Origin: Mucilaginibacter tundrae
GTDB taxonomy: Bacteria > Bacteroidota > Bacteroidia > Sphingobacteriales > Sphingobacteriaceae
Direction: 5' to 3'
Assembly: GCF_013408825.1 (NCBI RefSeq)
Contig: NZ_JACCBZ010000014.1
Coordinates: forward strand, 1 to 64,000
Length of the DNA: 64,000 nucleotides
The translations under genes were made by a program, and so were the position numbers. Positions within the stretch are counted from its first letter, which is position 1; the number at the start of each line of letters is the position of its first letter. A model generated the notes under the pieces. That model was not told the DNA's origin. It saw nothing but the letters and a program-made list of their open reading frames with translations, and searched no databases. This document shows, in pieces, positions 25,070-33,649 of the stretch.

Positions 25070-26968
25070 TTATTGTTTAACCCGCATGTTAGTATCTAAA
25101 AACTTTTCAATTTCCGTGTACATCTGCATCCGGTTACGCTCACTTTTGAAAAATGCACGCTCATTTTCCTTTAAAAAATAGGATACAGGTACGTTTTGTT
25201 TATGCAATTCTATAACAAACTGATTTAATTCACTTATGTTGGCCCGTGGATCTTTAGCGCCTTGAAAAATAAGTAGTGGCGCCTTGATCTTGTCCGTATG
25301 AAAAACCGGTGATATAGCTCTTAACTGATCGGCATCAGTTTCAGGGTTACCAACCATTTCATACATCATTTGCAGTGATGGTTTGAAAAAAGGTGGCACA
25401 TCTTTTATATAAGTAAAGAAATTGATTACACCATATTGCACAATAGCACAGTTATATAAGCCCGGATGAAAAGAAACGCCATACAAAGCCGAGAATCCAC
25501 CAACCCCACCACCAAAAATGGCTATTTTTTTAGGATTGGCCGTTTTATTTGCAATTAACCAGTTTACACCATCGGTAATATCCTGTTGTATTTTACCGCC
25601 AACCTGCTTAAAGCCAGCGCTATGGAAAGCCTTACCATACCCTGTAGAACCACGATAGTTAACCTGAAAAACCACATAGCCCCTATTCGCTAAAAACTGA
25701 ACTTCCGGATTATATCCCCAGGAGTTGCGGCTCATAGGCCCGTAAGGCCAATCATGCGGCATAACCACAACAGGTAGATTGGTTGAGTCCCTGCCTTGAG
25801 GAAATGTTAAATAGCCGTTAATAAGTGTACCATCACTTGCATTATAGGATATTGGCTTCATGGCACATAGTTCATCGGGTTTAATAGATGAGTTAATATC
25901 GCCAAGCTTAGTTAATTTACACTTTTTCCGTTCAAACAGGTAAAATGCACCCGGATCACGGTCGGTATAGCTATTAATAATAAATTTATTTTCGGAGCTA
26001 TCCCTGTCAATAATCTTTATTTCGTATCCTTTAAGCTGAGCTTCAAAATTCTTATAAATGCCTGCCATACACTTATCCAGAAAATGCTTTTGAGGATAAG
26101 CTTCTTCCCAGGAGGCATATTCCACTTTATGTCTGTTTTTTGAATATTCAACACCCATAATGTCAGCGTTGCTATTGGCATATATTTCCTTTACCTCTTT
26201 ACCTGTTTCCGCGTCAATTTCTACCAATGCCGTTTTGTCCCGGTTAACATTTGATAGCGCGTAAAAATTATTTTTTATCCCGGTGAATGCAATTGGCTCA
26301 ACGCGTGTTTTAAAATTGTTTGTAATAACTTGCTTAAATGGACTATTATCATCAGCACGATATAATATCGTTTCGTTTACACCATCAGATGCCTTTACTA
26401 ACCTTATTTTACCATCCGAATCCGGAAACCATTCGGTAAAATTACCCGGGTTAACCAGATATGATTTTATCTCTCCTGTTTTTATATTGAGCCTGTATAC
26501 ATCTGTGCGGGTTGGGTCATCCTTATTCATCGCTACGTTGATGATATTCGGATCCTCTTTTATCCGGCTGATTACTCGCATCCGCACCTTATTCCCTGTC
26601 ATTAACAAATGAAGTTTCATGGTCGCTATATCTAACGCGAATATTTTCAGCTGATCAGTCGCTATTACATCCTGGCTAAAAACAAGCTGATCATTATACG
26701 TCCAATAGTAATCATGCAGCGAATAATCAGTAAAAGATGTGGCCATATGCTCATTACCATCGGCCAATGATTGCACAAACAGATTTAACCGATCTTTATA
26801 AGGCTTTAAATAGGATATATATTTACCATCGGGCGATATTTTGAACGCGCTTTTTTGTGGGGTCTTGAAAAACTCATTTACAGGTATTTGCACAGCACCA
26901 TTCCGCATACAGGAACTGAACGCTATTGCCATCGCCATAAATAAACAAAAACAAACCCTTTTTAACAT
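25070..26968 (-). CDS. S9 (prolyl oligopeptidase)-fold lipoprotein, probably catalytically dead
   Basis: 632 aa. A signal II peptide with lipobox FSSC suggests membrane anchoring in the periplasm. The N-terminal half is a beta-propeller of DPP4/S9C type (FKISPDGKYISYLKPYKD, TYNDQLVFSQD). The C-terminal alpha/beta hydrolase has VVVMPHDWPYGPMSRNSWGYN, FQVNYRGSTGYGKAFH and LLIFQGAKDPR with the usual Asp. The nucleophile elbow expected as GGSxGG reads GGGVGGF (486-492), so Ser is Gly488. The catalytic His motif EGHGF reads ERAFF, with Ala605. Both changes are in clean sequence with no frameshift. It heads the operon with a sensor kinase and regulator, suggesting ligand or peptide sensing. Confidence 0.85.
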   Translation of the reverse strand: MLKRVCFCLFMAMAIAFSSCMRNGAVQIPVNEFFKTPQKSAFKISPDGKYISYLKPYKDRLNLFVQSLADGNEHMATSFTDYSLHDYYWTYNDQLVFSQDVIATDQLKIFALDIATMKLHLLMTGNKVRMRVISRIKEDPNIINVAMNKDDPTRTDVYRLNIKTGEIKSYLVNPGNFTEWFPDSDGKIRLVKASDGVNETILYRADDNSPFKQVITNNFKTRVEPIAFTGIKNNFYALSNVNRDKTALVEIDAETGKEVKEIYANSNADIMGVEYSKNRHKVEYASWEEAYPQKHFLDKCMAGIYKNFEAQLKGYEIKIIDRDSSENKFIINSYTDRDPGAFYLFERKKCKLTKLGDINSSIKPDELCAMKPISYNASDGTLINGYLTFPQGRDSTNLPVVVMPHDWPYGPMSRNSWGYNPEVQFLANRGYVVFQVNYRGSTGYGKAFHSAGFKQVGGKIQQDITDGVNWLIANKTANPKKIAIFGGGVGGFSALYGVSFHPGLYNCAIVQYGVINFFTYIKDVPPFFKPSLQMMYEMVGNPETDADQLRAISPVFHTDKIKAPLLIFQGAKDPRANISELNQFVIELHKQNVPVSYFLKENERAFFKSERNRMQMYTEIEKFLDTNMRVKQ

Positions 26969-27095
26969 CTTAAAAAACTATAGACGCTCAAATTATGCAA
27001 TTTAGTTTAGGTAATAATTAATGTCACCATAATTTTACCCATAAATTTATACTAAATATTAAATAATACTTGAAATTCGAGTGATTTAAAATAGG

Positions 27096-27103
27096 TATTT
27101 TTG
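27096..27103 (+). promoter_or_regulatory. -7 box for the TPR gene (near-leaderless)
   Basis: A perfect TATTTTTG 5 nt before the ATG at 27109. The -33 element is poor (CTTG with a 23-nt spacer). Confidence 0.45.
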
Positions 27104-27108
27104 GATAG

Positions 27109-28917
27109 ATGAAGTGGCTTTGCATAATTATTTTAGTTTTTTTTATTGACTCATACTCAAAAGCTTACGCCCAAACTGATGATTTGCCGCTAGCGAACCA
27201 ATACTTTGCTAACGGCGAACAGCTAAAGGCGCTTGATATTTATCAAAACTTATTTAAAACTAACAACGAAACTTATTATCCATATTATATTAAATGCCTG
27301 CTAGCGCTTAAAAAGTTTGATGACGCTGAAAGCGTTACCAAAAAAATGATGCGCAAATATCCCGGTGATAATACATACCTCATTAATCTGGGTAATATTT
27401 ACACGCAGAATGGCAGTAATGATAAAGCTGATGCCTTATATAACGAACTGCTGAAAAAACTCCCGATAGATCAAAGCGCCATTAGTGCTTTGGCCGGTCA
27501 ATTCTACCAAAATGCCAATATTGATTATGCTATTAAAACGCTTGAACAAGGGCGCAAAATTTTGGGTAATGATAAAGAGTTTTCGTTCGAGCTGATTATG
27601 CTTTATAAGTATAAGGGTGATAAAACTTCGATCATAAATGAATACCTGAATTTCTTACCGGCAAACCCTGGCTACCTTGCGCAAGCTGAGAATACCCTAT
27701 CAAACATGTTTGAGGATAATGATGGTTATGATCTGCTGAAAATAGCATTATTAAAAAAGATACAAAAAGAGCCCGAGCAAACTGTATATACCGAGCTGTT
27801 GATATGGCAATATTTGCAACAAAAAGATTTTGATCAGGCGCTAAACCAATCATTGGCGTTAAACAGGCGCAGTAATGACGATGGAAGTAATATTTATGCG
27901 CTATGTCATACGCTGGTTGCTAACAATGCCTACGATGCCGCAATCAGCGGTTACCAATATCTAATTGATAAAGGTAAAGATGCGCCTTATTACATCCCGG
28001 CCAAAATTGAACTCATCAATACCAAAAACATTAAAATTACTGCCGGAAAATATACCCAAGCCGATTTGGTTGAACTAGAAAAAAACTACAAAGATCTTTT
28101 GTCCGAGTTTGGCGATATAAGCAACACTGCTTTTGCAGTAGAACAACTGGCGAAGTTACAGGCTTTTAAACTGCACAAATTTGACGAGGCGCAACAATCG
28201 CTGGAGCATGTAATTACCATACCCGGTGTTCGCCCCGAACTATTAGCGCAATGCAAAATTGATTTGGGTGATGTATACCTGATCACTGGCAGACAATGGG
28301 ATGCCACATTATTGTACAGTCAGGTTGAAAAAGATTTCCCCAACACCGATATTGGCCAGGATGCAAAATTTCGCAACGCTAAACTGGCTTATTATATCGG
28401 CGATTTTTACTGGGCTAAAAGGCAATTGGATGTGCTTAAAGCGGCCACTTCCCAATTGATCGCTAATGACGCGTTAAACCTGTCGTTATTAATTGGTGAT
28501 AATTTGGCAGCGGACAGCAGCGGTAATGCACTAAAAATTTATGCCCGCGCTGATCTGCTCATTTTTGCAGAAGAGCCGGAGAAAGCAGTAAAAACTTTGG
28601 ATAGCATCGATAAAAAATATCCCGGCAACGCCTTGAATAACGATATATTAATGGCAAAGGCCCGAATCCTGATACAGCAGAAAGATTATACTAATGCAAT
28701 ACTGCTGTTAAAGAAAATTTACGAAGATAGCCCAAACAACCTGTGGGCCGATGATGCCGTGTTTATGCTGGGCGATATTTATGACAACCAGCTAAACGAT
28801 AAGGCACAAGCAAAAATTTATTACCAAAAGATCATCATCGATTACCCCGGCAGTTTATGGATAAATGATGCAAGAAAAAGATTTAGGGTGATAAGGGGAG
28901 ATTCGCCAACTAGTTGA
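27109..28917 (+). CDS. TPR-repeat periplasmic protein
   Basis: 602 aa with a signal peptide ending AYAQ. It has TPR units throughout: an N-terminal set (LPLANQYFANGEQLKALDIYQNLF, NTYLINLGNIYTQNGSNDKADALYNELL) and a C-terminal YbgF/BamD-like set (KAVKTLDSIDKKYPGNALNN, DDAVFMLGDIYDNQLNDKAQAKIYYQKIIIDYPGS). It is likely a scaffold for envelope assembly. Partner unknown. It is divergent from the S9-like operon, with 140 bp between them. Confidence 0.8.
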   Translation: MKWLCIIILVFFIDSYSKAYAQTDDLPLANQYFANGEQLKALDIYQNLFKTNNETYYPYYIKCLLALKKFDDAESVTKKMMRKYPGDNTYLINLGNIYTQNGSNDKADALYNELLKKLPIDQSAISALAGQFYQNANIDYAIKTLEQGRKILGNDKEFSFELIMLYKYKGDKTSIINEYLNFLPANPGYLAQAENTLSNMFEDNDGYDLLKIALLKKIQKEPEQTVYTELLIWQYLQQKDFDQALNQSLALNRRSNDDGSNIYALCHTLVANNAYDAAISGYQYLIDKGKDAPYYIPAKIELINTKNIKITAGKYTQADLVELEKNYKDLLSEFGDISNTAFAVEQLAKLQAFKLHKFDEAQQSLEHVITIPGVRPELLAQCKIDLGDVYLITGRQWDATLLYSQVEKDFPNTDIGQDAKFRNAKLAYYIGDFYWAKRQLDVLKAATSQLIANDALNLSLLIGDNLAADSSGNALKIYARADLLIFAEEPEKAVKTLDSIDKKYPGNALNNDILMAKARILIQQKDYTNAILLLKKIYEDSPNNLWADDAVFMLGDIYDNQLNDKAQAKIYYQKIIIDYPGSLWINDARKRFRVIRGDSPTS

Positions 28918-29014
28918 TTATATTTAAGTTAAAAATCAAACTAAAAGGAATATCAATTTCGCAAATAGCGCTAAAGTGTGACGAGACTATAGAGCTTTGT
29001 AAAGTAAAAAGACG

Positions 29015-29407
29015 ATGAGAAATAATCTACTTTTAAAGATTATATGGATAGTCGCACTTCTTTCCATATTAATAGGAGCAATTGACTCGTTAGTTTTAAC
29101 ACTACATGCAGGAAATAGAAATAAGTCTATTTTTCTGCCGGCACTTTTTGTGCTATGGGTACTTTCGCCCTATGTAGCTTTAATGGCAGCCACGCTAAAG
29201 CTTAACCGTCATTCAATTACTTCAAGAATTGTATTATATGTTACGGCTATAATAATTTCACTATGCTCTCTATTGGGGTATAGTGGTATTTTAAATTTGC
29301 CTAATGCAAAGCACGCAGCTATCTTTCTAATTACCCCACTAGTATCTTGGATTATAATAATTATCGTTTCAATTATAATCGTAAGATGGAAAAAGCCTAA
29401 CAAATAG
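29015..29407 (+). CDS. Small four-helix membrane protein, unknown
   Basis: 130 aa with four hydrophobic segments (about 8-30, 40-62, 71-93, 102-124) and a basic C terminus RWKKPNK. There is no domain I recognise and no linked functional gene. It is AT-rich compared with its neighbours, and the leader carries no clear promoter box. A genuine but orphan protein is likely because the hydrophobicity pattern is coherent. Confidence 0.6.
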   Translation: MRNNLLLKIIWIVALLSILIGAIDSLVLTLHAGNRNKSIFLPALFVLWVLSPYVALMAATLKLNRHSITSRIVLYVTAIIISLCSLLGYSGILNLPNAKHAAIFLITPLVSWIIIIIVSIIIVRWKKPNK

Positions 29408-29483
29408 CATTAATTACGCCCGTTAACTTCAAAGCGGATGCTAGAAAGTGTTTCTGACGAGAAAAATTAGAAAGGGTTTTTAG

Positions 29484-29491
29484 TACTTTTG
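29484..29491 (+). promoter_or_regulatory. -7 box for the DUF4286 gene (near-leaderless)
   Basis: A perfect TACTTTTG ending 4 nt before ATG 29496, with no good -33 element. Confidence 0.45.
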
Positions 29492-29495
29492 CATC

Positions 29496-29798
29496 ATGAT
29501 CGTGTACAATGAAACCCTTATTGTTGAAGAAGGCACTTATCCTGAATGGTTAAGCTGGATGAAAGAAGTACATATTCCGGCAGTAATGGCTACGGGCCAT
29601 TTTGAAAGCTACCGCATACTAAACGTTATCGATTCGCCTAACGAAGGCGTAACAGCTTGCATCCAATACAATACTGATACCGAAGAGAAATTCGGACAAT
29701 TTTACGAGCAACATTTGCAAGGCCTGCACATCATTCACAACCAGCGTTATGAAGGCAAATTTGTACTTTATACTACACTGATGGAAACTGTGGATTAG
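29496..29798 (+). CDS. DUF4286 family protein
   Basis: 100 aa, cytoplasmic. MIVYNETLIVEEGTYPEWLSWMKEVHIPAVMATG and EKFGQFYEQHLQGLHIIHNQRYEGKFV match the Bacteroidota family DUF4286, a ferredoxin-like (dimeric alpha/beta-barrel type) small protein without known function. The ATG follows its probable promoter by 4 nt. The 3' end overlaps the convergent phosphoesterase by 4 nt. Confidence 0.85.
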   Translation: MIVYNETLIVEEGTYPEWLSWMKEVHIPAVMATGHFESYRILNVIDSPNEGVTACIQYNTDTEEKFGQFYEQHLQGLHIIHNQRYEGKFVLYTTLMETVD

Positions 29799-30556
29799 TT
29801 TACCCTGAGATCTTTCGGCATTCGTCCATAAAGCAAAAACTTTGCAGCGTTTTCATTTCCGTGTTCCTTCGCCAGTTGAGCTGCGGCGTCCCAGTCATAA
29901 GCGCAATTTATTTGCTCAATATTAATGGCATCTCCATCAATAGTTATAATAGCATATTTAGCATGCGGAGTCATAGATTCCATCGCGAAACTGTATTCTC
30001 CATTACCTAAATAAGCGGGCAAGCCAACACTACCCGGATTTAGGATTATTTTGTTGTTTGATAGATAGACCACGCGGTTAACATGCGAGTGACCGCAAAG
30101 AATTATGCGCTCTTTAATATCTGTCGTTTTCGTTATTAGTTCTTCATTATTATAAACAAACACGCCGTGTTCCGTAACTTTCTCCAACAAATATTCATTG
30201 TCGCTTTTGGGTGTACCGTGACAAACAAAGATAAGGTCGTCAACCGAAGTAGTATTTGGCAAGGTCTTTAACCAGGCGATACTGATTTCGGATAGATCAG
30301 CCACTACCCTTTCCATATCCGCCTTTTCTGATTTTTTGGTAAAGCTTTCCAGTATTTCCCTGTCGGTATTACCGCTGATGCATATCATCGGCACAGCACG
30401 CAGTAAATCAGCGGTAGCTTCAGGTTCTAAAGCACCAAAAAAATAATCACCAAGATTGATGATCGTTTCAATATTCCTGGCTTTTATATCCTTGAGTACA
30501 GCAGTCAGCGCTAATGAGTTTCCGTGGATGTCTGATATGATGGCATATTGTTTCAT
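29795..30556 (-). CDS. Calcineurin-like metallophosphoesterase (YfcE-like)
   Basis: 253 aa, cytoplasmic. Ordered metal motifs are ISDIHGN (Asp9, His11), INLGDYFFG, ISGNTDRE, VCHGTP and CGHSHVNR, and the GSVGLPAYLGN turn after it is typical of YfcE/MJ0936-type phosphodiesterases. Substrate not predictable. Convergent with the DUF4286 gene, overlapping it by 4 nt. Confidence 0.88.
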   Translation of the reverse strand: MKQYAIISDIHGNSLALTAVLKDIKARNIETIINLGDYFFGALEPEATADLLRAVPMICISGNTDREILESFTKKSEKADMERVVADLSEISIAWLKTLPNTTSVDDLIFVCHGTPKSDNEYLLEKVTEHGVFVYNNEELITKTTDIKERIILCGHSHVNRVVYLSNNKIILNPGSVGLPAYLGNGEYSFAMESMTPHAKYAIITIDGDAINIEQINCAYDWDAAAQLAKEHGNENAAKFLLYGRMPKDLRVN

Positions 30557-30576
30557 GGCAGTGAATTTATATACCC

Positions 30577-30651
30577 GTCATTCTGAGCGGAGCGAAGAAT
30601 CTGTACTGCTCATAAACTACTTTACAGATTCTTCGCTCCGCTCAGAATGAC
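30577..30651. repeat. Palindromic intergenic repeat, copy C
   Basis: Perfect 29-bp arms 30577-30605 and 30623-30651 (starting GTCATTCTGAGCGGAGCGA), with a 17-bp loop CTGCTCATAAACTACTT. The loop is near-complementary to that of copy B, so the copies are inserted in opposite orientations. Confidence 0.92.
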
Positions 30652-30680
30652 AGGGAGAAGTAATATCTATCTATAACAAA

Positions 30681-30706
30681 AAAGCCTCCCAAATGTCGGG
30701 AGGCTC
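30681..30706 (-). terminator. Terminator of the OmpA-family gene
   Basis: Stem GCCTCCC/GGGAGGC (30684-30690, 30698-30704). The A-run on the plus strand (30678-30683) gives a U-run after the hairpin in leftward RNA. It lies 7 nt past the stop of the OmpA gene. Confidence 0.88.
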
Positions 30707-30712
30707 ATTGAA

Positions 30713-31561
30713 TTATTTTGTTATCAGGTTATACAGTTCATCAAGCTTAGGCGTAAGTACTATCTCTATGCGCCTATTTTTGGCCAAAGCCTCAGGCGTG
30801 TTGCTTGGATCGATAGGTTGATACTGGCTTTTGCCGGTAGCGGTTAACCTGTGGGGGTCAACACCTTCAGTTTCGCTTAAGTAACGGGTTACTGATGTGG
30901 CACGTAATACGCTGAGATCCCAGTTATCTTTTATTTGGCCAAGGTTAATTACCTTTTTGTCATCAGTATGGCCTTCTACGGCTATATTAATATCCGGCTC
31001 CTTATTTAGTACGGCGGCCAATTGTTTTAACGCCTGTTTTCCTTTATCGTCAATAGTAATACTACCTGAAGGGAATAATAATTTATCAGTTAAGGATACG
31101 TATACCTTACCGTTGCGAATATCCACCGTTAAACCATTTTGCTGGAAGCCTAATAAAGCCTGTTGCAACTTATCCTTTAAAGCCTGACTAGCGGCATCCT
31201 GTTTATGTAAAATATCCTCAACCTCCTTTAAGCGGGCCTCACGTGCCTGCAGATCACCAGATAACTTGGTTACTTTGGAGGATGTGGCGTTGTAGTTATC
31301 ATTTAAAGTGTTATAGTTACCGTTAAGTGTATTGTATCTGTCGTTTAACGCTGCTAACTGGCCTTTCAGGTCTGCAATTTCGTGATGCAGGCGAGCGGTA
31401 TCCCCCTGCAGACTTGACACTTCAGCATCCAGATTAACCGTACGGTTTTGCAGTGAATCACGATCAGCAACTAGTGCTTTATATTTTTTAGGGGATAACA
31501 CCACGCAGGAGTGCAGCGTTGTACACAAAATGGCGGCAAAAAAATAGTGTTGTATTTTCAT
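30713..31561 (-). CDS. OmpA-family peptidoglycan-binding lipoprotein
   Basis: 282 aa. The lipobox HSC near residue 19 gives a lipidated Cys. A heptad-rich coiled coil follows (about 30-135, with repeats of LNGNYNTLNDNYN). The C-terminal OmpA/Pal domain has VEGHTDDKKVI, VTRYLSETEGVDPHRLTATG and the closing NRRIEIVLTPK, which binds diaminopimelate in peptidoglycan. A tether between outer membrane and wall is the expected role. Confidence 0.88.
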   Translation of the reverse strand: MKIQHYFFAAILCTTLHSCVVLSPKKYKALVADRDSLQNRTVNLDAEVSSLQGDTARLHHEIADLKGQLAALNDRYNTLNGNYNTLNDNYNATSSKVTKLSGDLQAREARLKEVEDILHKQDAASQALKDKLQQALLGFQQNGLTVDIRNGKVYVSLTDKLLFPSGSITIDDKGKQALKQLAAVLNKEPDINIAVEGHTDDKKVINLGQIKDNWDLSVLRATSVTRYLSETEGVDPHRLTATGKSQYQPIDPSNTPEALAKNRRIEIVLTPKLDELYNLITK

Positions 31562-31579
31562 TGTATGGTGAGTTTTTAA

Positions 31580-32242
31580 TTAAGCGATAGCGTTTCTTAA
31601 GAAAACTGTTAAAGGGTATAGTTTAGTACAGACTTCGGCGACATAATCCACCGCATCCGCTTTAAATAAATCTTTATCTTTTATTTTATGTGAAACTATA
31701 AAACTTTTTAGTTTTAACAAGTCGATATTTTCATTATCAGCGTCATAACCTTTGGGTACAGTCTTCAGTCTATCCTGCTCACGGAAGTTGCCAAAAAGCT
31801 TCACAAATTCCGGATCGTCAATAATCAATTTTAAATCGTGTGCATTGTAGTCAATCTCCTGTCGGATGGCCTTTAAATGCTCTGCTTCCGGCATCCAGTA
31901 GCCACCAGCGATAAAAGAAGCACCTGGCGTCAGATGAAAATAATATTCAACACCGCCCAGCTTTGAGCCAATGGTTGGAATGCTGATACCAAAATTATTT
32001 TTATATGGGGCTTTATTTTTGCTGAACCTGATATCGCGGTAAATACGCATAACACACTTTTTCGGATCAAGGTGTTCATCAATCGTTAGGTCGATCTTTT
32101 GTATTTGTTTAATTAGCTTGCCGGTAAAATCAATCACATTCTCGCGGGCCTTATCATAATCCGCTTTTCGGGTTTGAAACCATTCGCGGTCATTGTTATC
32201 AATAAGCTCTTTTAAAAAATCAACGGTTTGCGGGTTTATCAT
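31580..32242 (-). CDS. DUF2461 domain protein
   Basis: 220 aa, soluble. NNDREWFQTRKADYDKARENV, MRIYRDIRFSKNKAPYKNNFGI and GASFIAGGYWMPEAEHLKAIR are the DUF2461 marks. Function unknown. The start overlaps the end of the DUF983 gene by 23 nt. It is the last gene of the leftward respiratory run, though a role in respiration is not implied. Confidence 0.88.
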   Translation of the reverse strand: MINPQTVDFLKELIDNNDREWFQTRKADYDKARENVIDFTGKLIKQIQKIDLTIDEHLDPKKCVMRIYRDIRFSKNKAPYKNNFGISIPTIGSKLGGVEYYFHLTPGASFIAGGYWMPEAEHLKAIRQEIDYNAHDLKLIIDDPEFVKLFGNFREQDRLKTVPKGYDADNENIDLLKLKSFIVSHKIKDKDLFKADAVDYVAEVCTKLYPLTVFLRNAIA

Positions 32243-32621
32243 CAGTATCTAAATGTGGATAGTAATGTATTTTGGGTGATAACCAGTATAATAAAATCAC
32301 CCTTGAATATCGGAAATTCAATGGTGAAAGCAATAAGCAACCACTAAAAATGACGCCTAAATATAACCATGGCGATGTAGTATTTTGGGTGATAACGCGG
32401 GTTGCCAGCGCTAGCGCTACCGATTCGGCAACATTCATGGCGTAACTCACATACATCGCTGCATAAAAGTAGCCCGGTTCAATCTCGAAGTATAAATTAC
32501 AGTGTGGGCAATTCAGATTTATTTTACCAAAGCTGTATGTGCCTCCGTTAAACATATTGCCACGGCGGCAACGGGGGCATTTGGCATGCAGCATTGCCCA
32601 TGCTGTGGGTGTGGTGGCCAT
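32220..32621 (-). CDS. DUF983 zinc-ribbon membrane protein
   Basis: 133 aa. A Cys4 zinc ribbon (CPRC at 15-18, CPHC at 38-41) is followed by two membrane helices (about 50-70 and 85-103) and a basic tail. DUF983 genes often cluster with cytochrome oxidase assembly genes, as here. A role in oxidase biogenesis is inferred from context only. Confidence 0.85.
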   Translation of the reverse strand: MATTPTAWAMLHAKCPRCRRGNMFNGGTYSFGKINLNCPHCNLYFEIEPGYFYAAMYVSYAMNVAESVALALATRVITQNTTSPWLYLGVIFSGCLLLSPLNFRYSRVILLYWLSPKIHYYPHLDTDDKPANR

Positions 32622-32654
32622 AATTACGTATTAACGGTTTAAAGCCGGGTATTG

Positions 32655-32933
32655 TTAATTCAAATGCAACTTTTCGCTGCGCATATTCAGGTCGACGTTT
32701 TTGCGACGATATTTTTTGTACCAGATGATACCCAAAGCTGCTATCGCGATATACGGTGCACCTAACAAATACATAATACCGTGATTCAAGCCGTCGGCTG
32801 TTTTGCGGCCATCTTTAACATTTGAGGCAACGTTAGCTGCACATATGGCACATTGCGCTTTTACCGGCTGATAACTCAGTGCTTTAAAGGTGAAGGCAGT
32901 AACAAACAAAAATATTTTTAAGCCCTTTTTCAT
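32655..32933 (-). CDS. Small membrane protein with CAICAA motif
   Basis: 92 aa. A signal peptide or N-terminal helix ends near KAQC. The CxxC-type motif CAIC is at about 28-31, then a second helix (YLLGAPYIAIAALGIIWYKKY). It is a Bacteroidota-type small protein placed between DUF983 and DUF420 at the end of the cox cluster. The two cysteines could bind metal or be redox-active; no family name known to me. Confidence 0.7.
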   Translation of the reverse strand: MKKGLKIFLFVTAFTFKALSYQPVKAQCAICAANVASNVKDGRKTADGLNHGIMYLLGAPYIAIAALGIIWYKKYRRKNVDLNMRSEKLHLN

Positions 32934-32957
32934 GCTGCAAATTTAACTAATTATAAC

Positions 32958-33530
32958 TTAGAAATGGTAGTAAGGCGATATCATTAAATAAACAATAACA
33001 CCGGTTACTGTAACATATAACCATATTGGGAATGCCCACCGAACCAGTTTTTTGTGTTTTTCCACCTGCATTTGCAGACCACGATAAAAGCTCAATAATA
33101 TCAACGGCAAAACACCGGCTGCAAGTATAATATGGGTTATTAAAATCACGTAGTAAACATAACGCACGCTACCTGCTTCAGCTTTCTCTGCCGGGGACAC
33201 AATTCCATCACCATTAAGGTCGCCATACTTGGTTTCAGGTGCTAACCAGTGGAATAAAATATAAGATACCAAGAAAAGCGACGACAATACAAAAGCAAGG
33301 ATATTAATGCGCTTGTGCATAGTAATGTTTAGCTTTTTGATGTAGTATAACGATATCAACAATAGCACACTGCAGGTACCATTTAAAATAGCATTAAGCT
33401 TAGGCAAAAAAGGCATAAATGCAGGCATCTGCGCCGGCTTGGGAATAACTTTTAAGCTTAAAATAAATACAACAACAAATACAAAAACAGATACTGCTGC
33501 TACAAAACGGAATATAAATTTATCAGTCAT
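32958..33530 (-). CDS. DUF420 membrane protein with EF-hand-type loop
   Basis: 190 aa with five membrane helices. DUF420 proteins (CtaM-like) are linked to heme-copper oxidase biogenesis. Family marks are PKLNAILNGTCSVLLLISLY and the HKRINILAF / THIILAAGVLPLILLSFYRGL segments with conserved His. In the loop after TM3, residues 104-115 form a complete 12-residue EF-hand pattern: Asp104, Asn106, Asp108, Ile110, Ser112, Glu115. The loop is likely extracytoplasmic. Confidence 0.85.
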   Translation of the reverse strand: MTDKFIFRFVAAVSVFVFVVVFILSLKVIPKPAQMPAFMPFLPKLNAILNGTCSVLLLISLYYIKKLNITMHKRINILAFVLSSLFLVSYILFHWLAPETKYGDLNGDGIVSPAEKAEAGSVRYVYYVILITHIILAAGVLPLILLSFYRGLQMQVEKHKKLVRWAFPIWLYVTVTGVIVYLMISPYYHF

Positions 33531-33552
33531 AGTTTTTTGAGAATCAAGAGTT

Positions 33553-33638
33553 AAGATTCAAGAATCAAGACTGATTCATTGTGTACCTAACCTCAATTAT
33601 GATTTAAATTTACTGCAAAATCTTGATTCTTGAATCTT
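33553..33638. repeat. Perfect 18-bp inverted repeat
   Basis: AAGATTCAAGAATCAAGA (33553-33570) and its exact complement (33621-33638) are separated by 50 bp. The flanks carry more GATTCAAG-type words (33539-33549, 33641-33649). It lies between SCO and DUF420. It may attenuate transcription into the downstream assembly genes; no U-run is seen. Confidence 0.75.
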
Positions 33639-33649
33639 ACTTCTTGAAT

